DNA from: Linnemannia elongata
Taxonomy: Eukaryota; Mortierellomycota; Mortierellomycetes; Mortierellales; Mortierellaceae
Length of the DNA stretch: 64,000 nucleotides
Direction of reading: 5' to 3'
NCBI GenBank assembly: GCA_036320915.1
Contig: JAXBDG010000007.1
Location: 496,001 to 560,000, forward strand
Shown in pieces: positions 54,443 through 64,000 of this stretch (position 1 is the first letter of the stretch; every line of letters starts with the position of its first letter). Made by a program: the position numbers and the translations under genes. The notes under the pieces were generated by a model that did not search any database, was not told where the DNA came from, and saw only the letters and a program-made list of their open reading frames with translations.

Positions 54443-57031
54443 CTAACAATACCAATCGGCAAAGAAATGGTCTTCGTCGAGATCAAGAGGCGGCTCATCT
54501 TCCCGTTGACGGACCCACCCCATCTCGACCGGATCCTCCACATCGGCATTGAAATCCAGTACAGACGCAAACCGCATAATGGTCGCCGACGATGACGATC
54601 CAACACCTCCCGCACTCGTAGTCGATCCCAGGCCTCCAGCACTATGCTTCCCATGTGGATGGTGATGATGGTGATGGTGATGATGATGTCCCGATCCTGA
54701 CGATCCACTCGTACTCACACTAGAAGAACCAGTGTTGGCATGCGACGACCGCCACGCTTGCAATATCAAATCCATAAACTCGGACGACATCTCCCCACAT
54801 CCAAACATCCGGACCCGCTGGATCGACTGCCACCGGACGCTCTTGATGTTCTGGCCCGTCATCAGCGGACATTCTCTGATATCCAACGTCTGCAAGCCCC
54901 AAAGATCCGTCATCGCTTCCAAGACTTTGTCGCCCAACAGTTGCTGGCCCGAGAGGTTGATCACCTGCAGCTCATGACATGTTTTCAACACTGGAATCAC
55001 ATCCTGATCCGTCAACACAGGGCCTGGTCCAGACATCAACTTGATAAACGGAATCGAAAGTGTCGTCAGGTTCTTGCAGTACGGCGCAATACCTTCCCTC
55101 AAAACAATCCCCTGGAGAGGACGTCTCCCCTGCAAGACCGTCAGTCCTCGAAGTTGTGCCCCCAGCGACGAAAAGAGATAGATCCAGATCTGATTACTCC
55201 AGCAAGAATCAAAGACACACAGGTTTTCCAGCAACGGTAAGGATATAATCGCCTTGAGGAGAGGCCAGTCCCGACTTGAGTAACCCAAGATCAGAACCCG
55301 GAGGGCCTGCAGATTCGAGATGAGATCGAGCATTCCTGGAAAGGTCGAGACGCTGCAGTACATGGGCGATGGCATGTCCAGCTCGCGGATCTGGGCTTCT
55401 TGAATACCGCGACGGATCGCTTCCAGTGCTGGGAGCGAGGCCGATCGAGTCAACACATCTGCTGCGCTTGATTCGATCTCCTGTGGTAATTGGATCGAGA
55501 GTGTTCGGAAGGGCGAAATAAACTGCAGCAGGGTCGTAATATGTTCCGTCATCGTCCCGTGTGAGGCGGTCCTGTTGTTGTTGTTGTTATTGTTGCTGCT
55601 GCTACTGGCGCTGGTAGGAGCGGAAGTGAATCTGGCGGTATCTTTTGTGAAATTCCTGATGCTACTAATCAGATACTCCTCCTCTTCCTCGTCGTATGTT
55701 GCAACGTATGGTCTTGAAATGACCCGTACTGGTAATGGGTCATCCGGGTGGATGGTTCTTCTCCCTTGAGGCTGCTCTGATATGTGCTCCTCCACAGAGT
55801 CCTCATTTGCGATAGCAGCCGCAGCAGCCCCTATACGTTCTTCTGCCAATTGCTCTGTTGCCTCCAGTAGGTCAACCTCGACCCGCTGAATAATCTCAGT
55901 CATGTCATAGTTCTTGCCTGTGATCTGAGCCGAGGCATGAGACGACGCCAAGAGGTGCAACAGGCGACGGCAGGACCGATCCAGAGGGTCTGGCAGGAGG
56001 ATAGTTTGCCAGATGGTCGAGAGGGCCGCAATACGCCAAGCCATGTTAACTCGAGAACACGAGAGCAGATCGGAGGGTTGAGTTCGATCGTAATACTGCT
56101 GCGCGTTCGCTCTCGAGGGCAGGTGCGAAAAGATAGCGAGAAGGATATCATGGGGCAGGTAAAGGGTCTTCCTTGTCGGCTCCGTTTCTGCTGCTGTCAG
56201 GTCGCCCATGCTGCTCGTAGTGCTGCTACTACTTCTAGGTTCTGCTCTAGATGTCGTCGTCGTTGCCAATGGCATGTCGATGTCTGTAGTGGGAGCAGTC
56301 GATGCTTGCTGGTGACGACGGGAAGGGTTGCGACGGGATGTGATCATTTCGGGACGGGTTCTCCTCCAGGGTTGCTTGTACTTTGATTGAGTTCTACGGT
56401 AGGTCGCCGAAGGTCCTGAGGAGGTGTGATAACCATGGAGAGCCTGGAGCTGTAGCTGTTCCTGCTCCTGCTGTTGCAATTGTTGATGTGCCAAGGGTAC
56501 GACGGGTGCAGGAGTTGGGGTGGGAGTAGTGTGTGTGCTGTTGTCGTCAGTGGTGGTCATTCGCTCAAGTTGTGGTAACAGTGTCGCAACAAGGTCGACT
56601 GAAGAAGACTCTCCGGTCACTACTGCTCCTGCGGCTGTTGGAGCTGGTGCAGCAATGATGCCTACAGATCTCAAGGGAACTGGTGAAAGAGCGGGTGGCG
56701 AGCGAGGCTGAATGTCCTCAAACACCCATGAAGGCAGTCTCTGGAGAGGTGGTGCGTTGCTACTGTTGCTGTCGTTGCCATTCTCATCAAAGGTTCTTCC
56801 ATTTCCTGCTCCCGATGCTCCTGTGAGACGGGCCGCCTTGGTAGCCTTGTTCTCTTTGAGCCATTCCGACAGCCGCTGGGCAAAAGATGTTGTTGCTGAA
56901 GAGGTGAGTACTGCTTCTGGTTGGTGTGTGGTCACTACTACGGGTCGTTGCTGTTGTTGTTGTTGTTGCTGCAGTGCTGGTTGTGCAGGATGAATAGGAG
57001 GAGGGGTCGGGAGGGGAGATAGGTTGTCCAT
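54443..57031 (-). CDS. F-box protein with LRR-like C-terminal region
   Basis: Intronless, 862 aa, ATG at 57031, TAG at 54443-54445. Residues 1-285 are low complexity (Gln run at 21-28, Thr/Pro- and Gln/Leu-rich stretches). The F-box spans about 288-340: KTLYLPHDILLAIFSHLP followed by LLSCSRVNMAWRIAALSTIWQTILL. This is the segment that would bind Skp1 in an SCF ubiquitin ligase. The C-terminal half has irregular leucine-rich repeat-like stretches (for example LRVLILGYSSRDWPLL, LQVINLSGQQLLG, LQTLDIRECPLM), the usual substrate-binding module. A ten-His run lies in a Gly/Ser-rich linker near residue 800. Convergent with COX4 and divergent from the carrier gene. The substrate is unknown. Confidence 0.88.
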   Translation of the reverse strand: MDNLSPLPTPPPIHPAQPALQQQQQQQQRPVVVTTHQPEAVLTSSATTSFAQRLSEWLKENKATKAARLTGASGAGNGRTFDENGNDSNSSNAPPLQRLPSWVFEDIQPRSPPALSPVPLRSVGIIAAPAPTAAGAVVTGESSSVDLVATLLPQLERMTTTDDNSTHTTPTPTPAPVVPLAHQQLQQQEQEQLQLQALHGYHTSSGPSATYRRTQSKYKQPWRRTRPEMITSRRNPSRRHQQASTAPTTDIDMPLATTTTSRAEPRSSSSTTSSMGDLTAAETEPTRKTLYLPHDILLAIFSHLPSRANAQQYYDRTQPSDLLSCSRVNMAWRIAALSTIWQTILLPDPLDRSCRRLLHLLASSHASAQITGKNYDMTEIIQRVEVDLLEATEQLAEERIGAAAAAIANEDSVEEHISEQPQGRRTIHPDDPLPVRVISRPYVATYDEEEEEYLISSIRNFTKDTARFTSAPTSASSSSNNNNNNNRTASHGTMTEHITTLLQFISPFRTLSIQLPQEIESSAADVLTRSASLPALEAIRRGIQEAQIRELDMPSPMYCSVSTFPGMLDLISNLQALRVLILGYSSRDWPLLKAIISLPLLENLCVFDSCWSNQIWIYLFSSLGAQLRGLTVLQGRRPLQGIVLREGIAPYCKNLTTLSIPFIKLMSGPGPVLTDQDVIPVLKTCHELQVINLSGQQLLGDKVLEAMTDLWGLQTLDIRECPLMTGQNIKSVRWQSIQRVRMFGCGEMSSEFMDLILQAWRSSHANTGSSSVSTSGSSGSGHHHHHHHHHHPHGKHSAGGLGSTTSAGGVGSSSSATIMRFASVLDFNADVEDPVEMGWVRQREDEPPLDLDEDHFFADWYC

Positions 57032-58612
57032 TATTGGTTGTGAGGGTTGGTTGTGAGGTGAATGTTGTTGGCAGTTAAGAGAAGAAAAGAGAGTGTGGTG
57101 AGTGTGAGGATGTCTCGCCTTGGATGAATGGGTGGGTGTGCGTGTCGTGTGGTGTGATGTTGGTTTTTAGTTTGGTTTGCTTGCTTGCTGGTGATGGAGG
57201 TAGTGGTGATGGTCGTATGTGTAGGTGCGAGAGTATGTTGTCGGCAGTGGGTGGTTGCCTTGTTTCCTGAATGCTGATGACGGGATACACGCTTGATGGG
57301 TGGACTGGTTGGACTTGTGGAAGTTGATGAAGAGAAAGGGAGAGATAGAGAAAGTAAGAAAGAAAGGAAGGAAAAAAAGGGAGAGGGAGAAGGATGACAA
57401 AAGAAGACGAGGGAGAGAGACAGAGAGAGAGAGAGAGTGAGAAGTGTCAGTGAGCGCTGGACTAGAAAAAGGCAGATAATAAAAAAATCAGAAAAAAAAT
57501 TGAACGACACGGAGAGGCAAATCTTTTTCCTTCAAGTCCACTGACTTTGCTCACATGCACTTCTCACTCGCACTTGGTGTTCAGAAACACACACACACGC
57601 TTACACATAACATACACATTCGCGATACGAACATGAATATAACATGAACATGAACATGAGCATGGATCTTATGCGCACTCACTGGTTTCTGATACAGTCC
57701 CTTCCTTCGGGACCCCATTAGCGCAAGTGATGGCTGCAAGGCGCTTTTCTGTGCTTCATCTTTCTCTCCTTCTCCTTGCTTCGTGTCTCGTTTCTCCTTT
57801 TTTCATTCATCCAACCCCCTCTCTTTTGAACCAGACGGACATGCGATCAGGGGTTAAAATAAAAAAAGCACTCTTCTTAAGATACTGCTTATCCAACAGA
57901 ACTCACTCCCTCCCATGCCTATATGCATTCCCACATACTACCCTGGCATACTATTGAGAGCATCATCATCAATTGATTCATTACAACCATCCATCCAATC
58001 CTTCGGTAGTACTATTGAGGTAAACATCCATAACAGCCACGGAAGCGAGATCAATAAAAAGAATAGGATCGGATGCTCTTGTTTGATGTGCTTGCAATTA
58101 ATGGCAGTACAGCCGCTGTGCTCCGTTCTCCCAATCTATTGCTTGCTGTCTGTTCTTTTGACCCTGCGAGTGAAGTGTCGGTAAACTGTCGCAGCCTTTT
58201 CCAAAGACCAACTGGTGCTTGCTCCACAACGACATGCTTTCTTTCACGAATGAATGTAGGAGTGGTTATGACACGGAGGAAAAGGTAAAGGAGGAAAGAA
58301 ATAGGACCTTAACTTCCACTATTACTTTGGGCTTGTTGTTGACCAGAAACTAATTTGACATTGCATTCATTCTCATCGAGGTAGAAGGGTTCAATTGATG
58401 ATGATAACTTGAATATGTGTCCATGGAGCAAGCCGAAAATGTACAGTTAAAAGAATACATTTTGTTCCTGAAAATTGAAACTGACTGTGACCCACGATCA
58501 GCAGTGACAGCGATAATTTTTTTTGATGGCGTCGAATTCACTTTTTTTCGCGTCCACCTTTTTACTGAACGTTCACTCCTCCTTCTCTCTTCCATTCCTT
58601 CCCGTTCGACCA
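57032..58612. other. Divergent promoter region between the F-box and carrier genes
   Basis: About 1.6 kb. The first 500 bp are purine-rich on the plus strand, the pyrimidine-rich leader of the F-box gene on the other. The rest shows short frames only. An in-frame ATG at 58526 upstream of the chosen carrier start is discussed with that gene. Confidence 0.5.
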
Positions 58613-59877
58613 ATGGCACCGCCAAAGACAACAATCTCTCAGCCCCAGGACTCTCATGTCGCCCTCAGCAACCTCCTCGCCTCCAGCACCGCCGCATTGG
58701 CATCCCGCCTCTGCACTCACCCTCTCGACACCGTCAAGACCAGGATTCAGGTCTCAAACTCACCCCACCAGGGACTCATTCCAACTTTTGTCGAATTAGT
58801 CCGAACTCGCGCTGTTTACCGTGGTCTACCCATTGCACTTGCCCTTAGTGTACCTGGGTTGTCGGTTTATTTGACCACTTATGACCTTGCCAAGGACCGA
58901 CTCTCGCGTCAGTTCGACGGCTTTGGGACCGATACGGTGCAGAATCACATGATGAGTGGTATGATTGCTGAGGTGTTCTCGGGACTCTTTTGGACGCCTA
59001 TGGAGATTCTGAAGTCAAAGCAGCAAGTCGAGAACATGTCCTCGGGAATGTATTCGTCAACAGCTGCAACAGGAGCAGCAGGAAAGTCGGCATCGTCACC
59101 GACTGCTTCCAACGTCTCGCCGTCCACATTGCCATCAGCATCTTCGTCAACAACTTCGATGATACCAAAGTATACATCGACAGCGAACCTTGCTCGACAA
59201 ATCTATCAGCACGAAGGATTTTTGGGATTCTATCGAGGATACTTTATCACACTGGGCGTCTTTGTGTAAGTTCTTTGGCACATTGGTTTTCTACCTCTTG
59301 TTTTGCCCGTGAAAACAAAAAAAGGGGGGGGAAGGAGAAGCCGGAATTAATTCGCGCGAAAATTTCCTTATCGCGGAATGGCGCGATCTCGTTCTGAGGG
59401 TTGCGTGACACAGAGCTAACGCCGGTTTTATCTATTTTGTTTTTGGTCCCCAATAGGCCTTACTCGATGATATACTTCGCAGCATATGAACAGCTTAAGG
59501 ACATGGCATGGCGCAAGCTACACTCCAGCAAGCAGGATAAACGCAACCGTTTAGCAGGACCAGACGCTCAGGAAGAACACATACTGCCATTTTTCGCAAT
59601 TATGGGCTGCGCTGCAGTTGCGTGCGGAATCGCGGCCGGAATCTCGAATATAGTGGATGTAGTCAAGACACGGTGGCAGACTTCAATCTTGAGTACGACA
59701 GAGGATACCTCGTCAACAAAGCGGATAGCGACTCAGTTGTTTCGACAGGGAGGCTTTGCGAGTTTCACGAGAGGCATGGGCGCAAGGATCATGTGGATGG
59801 TGCCTAGTGTGACGATATCCATGTCGACATTTGAGTGGCTAAAAGCTCATGGTCTCGCTGGAGCAATAACGTCATGA
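58613..59877 (+). CDS. Mitochondrial carrier family (SLC25) protein
   Basis: Exons 58613-59265 and 59457-59877; intron of 191 nt (GTAAGT..AATAG) splitting a Val codon; 357 aa. Three carrier repeats are seen with signature motifs HPLDTVKTRIQV, TPMEILKSKQQV and NIVDVVKTRWQT (the third has Asn for the usual Pro). Each is followed by a G-F/L-x-x-F/Y-R-G/T-type motif (VYRGLPIA, GFYRGYF, SFTRGMGARI). The carrier sits in the inner mitochondrial membrane; I cannot assign the substrate. A roughly 45-residue Ser/Thr-rich insertion lies between helices of the second repeat. The start at 58613 (MAPPKTTIS) fits carriers without presequence; an upstream in-frame ATG at 58526 would add 29 hydrophobic residues. 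Tail-to-tail with PINX1, 121 bp apart. Confidence 0.9.
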
Positions 59878-59998
59878 CACCACATCCGTCTCATTAAAAA
59901 CCCTAGCATAGAAAACCATTGAAAAGTGAGATATATGGGTAATTGTGATAAAGATGCTGTATTTTTATGGGGAATGGAATGCAATAGTGTGTAGTGGT

Positions 59999-61396
59999 CT
60001 ACTTCTTGGACTTTTTAGAGCGAGAGTTATCAGAATCTTCCGACTTTCTCTTCTTGTCCTTCTTCTCCTTCTTCTCCTTCTTCTCTTTGCTCTCCTTCTT
60101 GCTCTTCTTGTCCTCCTTGGCAGACTCTTCAGATGCAGACGTCTCTACTGAGGAAGCAGCAGGTGCAAGGGTAGACTCAACGACGACAGTCTCCTCGACC
60201 TTGGTTTCTATCGTGGAAGGCATCACCGAAACAGTGGCCTTGACAAATCCGAGTCCACGAAGTCCAGACCCATTATATCCTGTTGAGCCGATTCCTGAAG
60301 ATGTGGCGAATCCAAGACCTCCAAACATGGGACGAGCAGGCTCGTCGTCATCCTTTGCTGTGGCGTTGTTTTGTTGCATGCGGGCGGCAAAGATGTCAGT
60401 CGAGGTCATGGGCTCCTCCAAGACGGGTGTCGACATGCCAGAGGTGGCGGGCGAAGCTGTCTCAGACTTGATTCCCAAAATCTCGTTCAGGCGCTCGCTG
60501 TTCTGGAGGGCGGCGTGCTTGTTGCGGAGGTATTTGTGCCTTGAACTATCGTTTCAGAGTCACAATGAACAATGTAAAGGTAATTAGTTCAACATTTCCA
60601 GTATTTTAGTCTGTTCTCCAGCAAATAATGATAGTCTTTGAGTATAGTAGAAACTTACGCCTTGCGACCATTGATAGCGGCCATGATGCTGTTCTTGTCA
60701 TCGTCGTTCTCCTTTGAGCTCTTCTTGGACTTTTTCTCCTTCTTGTCCTTCTTGTCCTTCTTTTCCTTCTTCTCCTTGCCCTCCTTCTTGCTCTTCTTTT
60801 CCTTGGACTCCTTCTTAGACTTCTTCTCCTTGGACTCCTTCTTTGACTTTTTCTCCTTCTTCGAGTCAGAGTCCGAGCTGCTGTCTTTGTTGTCATCATC
60901 ATCACTGTTATCCTTGCTGTTGTCGGCGCTGTTGTCCTTCGAGTCCTGCTCGACACGCTCGTTCAAGTCAGCGAGGAGACGACTGAAGGCATCGGTGTTG
61001 CCGAGCCAGTTGTCGCTGGATTTTTTGGTGGCGCCGACTCCGAGGTGGTTCTCCTTTAGGCGAACCTTAACGTGCTCCTGAACACCGTCCTCCTTGGCTC
61101 CCAGACCCTTGCCCTGAGACCAACCCATCTTTTCCATCATTTTGAATCCGAACTTGTTGGTATCTATTTTAGTGTTGCCGTATGCAAGGAGGTAAGAGTG
61201 GTCAATTGGGTGTTCCATATTGTGAAAGGTATATAGAAAGCCGTCAAGACCAATGTTCAAGTGACTTGGAAGGTGATATTGGATTAATGAATGCAGGAGG
61301 AGGAGGAGGAAGAAGAGGCATACCATTGGCCCAGTGCAAGTTGCGTGGGTCGGGAGCGAGCCTCTGCTTCGCATGGCGAACAGCTTTCAAGGACAT
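59999..61396 (-). CDS. PXR1: PINX1/Pxr1 G-patch protein (rRNA/snoRNA processing, telomerase inhibitor family)
   Basis: Exons (minus) 61396-61324, 61163-60659 and 60545-59999; introns of 160 and 113 nt, GT-AG, frame kept; 374 aa. The N-terminus (MSLKAVRHAKQRLAPDPRN ... HWANDTNKFG) and the G-patch (about 27-70: FGFKMMEKMGWSQGKGLGA, then KVRLKENHLGVGA) match the PINX1/Pxr1 family closely, including the NW motif after it. The G-patch activates the Prp43 helicase in ribosome biogenesis; the family also inhibits telomerase. Two Lys/Glu/Ser-rich KKEKK blocks flank the middle part: one before the exon 2/3 junction and one at the C-terminus, which ends in a nucleolar-type basic tail. Exon 1 and the G-patch join only if the first intron is removed. 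Divergent from CTR9. Confidence 0.94.
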
Positions 61397-61847
61397 GGTA
61401 TGAATGAGTTGTGTGTGTGAGGAGCGAGGAGTAGAGAGGTAAAAGAAGGCCTCAGGTTTTTTTTTTCTTTTTTTTTGATGCCTGAATGAAAAACAAATGT
61501 TTTAATGACAGTCACTTTCATAAGTCCCTGGAAATAAAGGTTATGATAGCCATTATTTCCAGAGCATATTTCCCCTGATCGCCTTTTATCATTGAGTGCT
61601 TCAAACGATTTCCATCTACTCACTCCTGTCCTTCCTCTCCTTGCCTTTGCCTGTTCACATTTCCTCAAACTCGCACACACGAGCCCATCCACACAGGAAT
61701 AAGCACGACCCTAAGGAAACCAGGAACAGGGACCACAACCAGCAACACTCGGATAGGCGACCACAAGCAAATCGAAAAACAAGCTCATCGACGGTTGATT
61801 GCCGCCTCCCAATAACGCGACAAACGAAAAGAAAGGATCATTGAGTC
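61397..61847. promoter_or_regulatory. Divergent promoter region of PXR1 and CTR9
   Basis: The 451 bp between the two ATGs must contain both promoters and leaders. T- and A-rich stretches are present near 61456-61480. No TATA box stands out, as is common for housekeeping genes. Confidence 0.5.
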
Positions 61848-64000
61848 ATGTATAACCCTCACTACAGCGGCACCTTGGAGATTCCTCTGAAGGGATCAGA
61901 CAATGTCCTCGAGATCTCTCGCTCCAACCTTCCCAATCCTGCGGAGTTGTTTGAAATCTTGAGGTCCGAGGAAGCTCCTCTGAGGCACTACGTCCTTTTT
62001 GCGGTAGGCTTATTACACCTCTTTTCTGTCGTTCAGTACCGCCACAATTGCCTCGTGTGGTTAATGGAAACAAATCCTTTAACTAATAGCTTGTTGCCTT
62101 CTTTGTAATTCCATGTGTATTTAGCTCGAGTATGCTCGTCAGAATAATGTCGACTATGCCATCAAGATCCTGGCTGATGGTCTGCATGGTAAAGCACAAC
62201 ATGTCTGTTGCATTTATCTACCGCGTACAGGCGACGGGCTTTGATTGATGCAATGAAGGCATCATTACTAACAGTATCTCCTAAATAATGTTTAGTCGAG
62301 TACGATTCCAACCCACGCCCCCGCCTTCCCTTACACAACCTTCTCGCGTCACTCAACATCCGCAAGGCATACCAGCCCGGCGTCACAGCACAGCAACGCA
62401 ACTCTCATCTCTCAGACGCAACGAAACACTTGGGATCCGCCGAGAAGATCAACCCCAAAGATGACACTACCTGGGTTAGCAAAGGTACTTCTCGAGATTA
62501 TATATATCGATGTAGTTCGAATGGAAGGGGTGGTGACCTTTTGGAGACTCATGAACTTACATGACATTATCTTCATCTCACGCAACTCGTTAGGTCTGTT
62601 GTTGCTTGCTCGCAATTCATTGGACGACGCCCATCGCCACTTCAAGCAGGTCCTGGGAGAGAACCCTCGCAGCATCCCTGCTCTTCTCGGAATGGCTCGT
62701 ATTCAGATCATCCGCGAGAACTATTCCCAGGCATTGACCACCTACCGCCAGGTTCTGAAGCTTCTTCCCGACTGCACACCCAACCCAAGAATTGGCATGG
62801 GAATCTGTTTCTACAAGCTTGGCATGGAAGATACCGCTACTACCGCTTTCAGACGCTGCATTGAGATGGTAAAACATTGATCTGATACACTATTTTAAAG
62901 TAGTGTATATCCAGGAACTTATTGTGTACATGCCGGAGATACAGGCTTTAACACATTATATCCTCTTTCACCACATAGAACCCTCGCGACGCTACAGCTC
63001 ATGTCATGCTCGCGATGGTCGAATTCAACAAGACAAAGAAGCAGGATATGTCGGGAGAGGAATTGCACGATATATATAAACAGGGATTTCAGTACCTCAA
63101 GGCAGCATATGATGCAGATAAGCATCACCCTGTTGCTGGTCTTCTTTTAGGCAAGCATTTCACATTGATCGACGCACCTGAGAAGGCTATGAAGCTCGCC
63201 CTCAAGGCATCAAACTCCACCGGTCTCAAGAATGTTCAGTCAGAGGGATTCTACATCATGGCCAAGATCAGTCACCAAAAGGGCGCTTACTCCGAGGCAT
63301 GCTCTCTTTACCAAAAGGCAGTCAGCTTCAACCCCGATAACCACATGGCTCAGTTTGGACTCGGACAGACGCTGTTGTTCAAGCAGGATATCGCCTCTGC
63401 CATCACTGCATTCGAGAGGATTCTTGCCAAGGAGCCAAAGTGTGTCGAGGCTATTGCTGTAAGTCGCAGGGCAACTCGTCGAGATTTAAGTTCCAACTGA
63501 GAAGCACTTACGGTTTATACTGACCATCTTGACGCTCTCTTTCTCTCGCTGTTCATGAATTATAAGGTCTTGGGATCAATCTACTCTCGCTCACCAGGAA
63601 CAAAGAGCAAGGCATTGGAGTACTTTGACAAGGCAACCAACATTATCCACGAACGCAACACTCTCGCAATACAGGATCCTCTCATGTTCACGGAGATGGC
63701 GCAGCTTCTCGAGCAGACCGATATCAGCAAGACCACCAAGGCGTACATGTTTGCTCTTGGAATCTGCAGTCAAAAAATCGAACGTGGTGAGACGGTTGAA
63801 TACATGCCCGAGCTCCTGAACAACATTGCAGCGATCAATCATATGGACGGACGTTTGGATTCGGCCGAGACTAGCTACAACAAGGCACTGGATCTTTGCG
63901 AGACTAAGATGGAGGAGAGCGGAGTGGACGCAGCTACGAGAGCCACCATCACGTCGATTCGCTACAACCTAGCTCGTCTCTATGAGGAGAGGAATGAGGT
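61848..64000 (+). CDS. CTR9: CTR9, Paf1-complex TPR subunit (5' part, cut by the window end)
   Basis: Exons 61848-62003, 62125-62188, 62296-62484, 62594-62868, 62979-63458 and 63567 to the window end; about 532 residues visible. All introns are short (108-121 nt) GT-AG and every junction keeps frame. The N-terminus (LEIPLKGSDNVLEI) is characteristic of CTR9. Tandem tetratricopeptide repeats follow, with typical spacing (for example LLLLARNSLDDAHRHFKQVL, ARIQIIRENYSQALTTYRQV, AKISHQKGAYSEACSLYQKA, GQTLLFKQDIASAITAFERI). CTR9 is the scaffold of the nuclear Paf1 complex, which travels with RNA polymerase II and supports H2B ubiquitination and H3K4 methylation. The C-terminal TPRs and acidic/basic tail lie beyond base 64000. 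Confidence 0.95.

Overview
The window is nuclear DNA from a filamentous fungus. Nearly every gene is split by GT-AG introns (mostly 60-230 nt, many with GTAAGT donors). Intergenic DNA is rich in polypyrimidine tracts and long homopolymers. The gene content fits an early-diverging (Mucoromycota/Mortierella-like) fungus: a GT2 polysaccharide synthase, a membrane-anchored GH17 glucanase, secreted copper-enzyme-like proteins and a GPI-type PI-PLC. The phylum is an inference from gene style and is not proven here.

Layout. 1-316 is the 3' end of a repeat-containing gene. 496-2280 (-) is a Cps1/hyaluronan-synthase-like GT2 enzyme, followed by about 6 kb without a convincing gene. 8305-11272 (+) is a tetraspanin-like protein; 11959-12207 (-) is a small mitochondrial-type membrane protein; 13794-16622 (-) is a type II membrane GH17 glucanase. 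19479-28843 (+) holds three tandem paralogues of a cysteine-rich, zinc-finger-like family that I cannot assign to a described family. A 201-bp mariner-like MITE lies between copies 1 and 2. 30924-37946 (-) carries two secreted LPMO-like paralogues around 5.4 kb of gene-free DNA. 40150-42184 (-) is a six-exon secreted PI-PLC X-domain protein, and 43402-43474 (-) is tRNA-Val(UAC).

The right end is denser. 49004-51913 (+) is a multi-TM protein with a C-terminal EDD-motif glycosyltransferase-like domain. 52867-54078 (+) is cytochrome c oxidase subunit Vb (yeast Cox4), 54443-57031 (-) an F-box protein, 58613-59877 (+) a mitochondrial carrier, 59999-61396 (-) PINX1/Pxr1 with a G-patch, and 61848-64000 (+, partial) the Paf1-complex TPR protein CTR9. 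PINX1 and CTR9 are divergent across about 450 bp.

The genes do not form one pathway. Several act at the cell surface or wall (GT2, GH17, LPMO-like pair, PI-PLC, tetraspanin-like, glycosyltransferase-like), and the right end is housekeeping. The candidate undescribed system is the three-gene zinc-finger array. Its members share a phase-0 intron position, an N-terminal GRF-like cysteine cluster, a near-invariant 16-residue His-rich block, an internal CxxC cluster and a C-terminal half-RING. Exon joins were worked out by hand from splice signals and reading-frame continuity.
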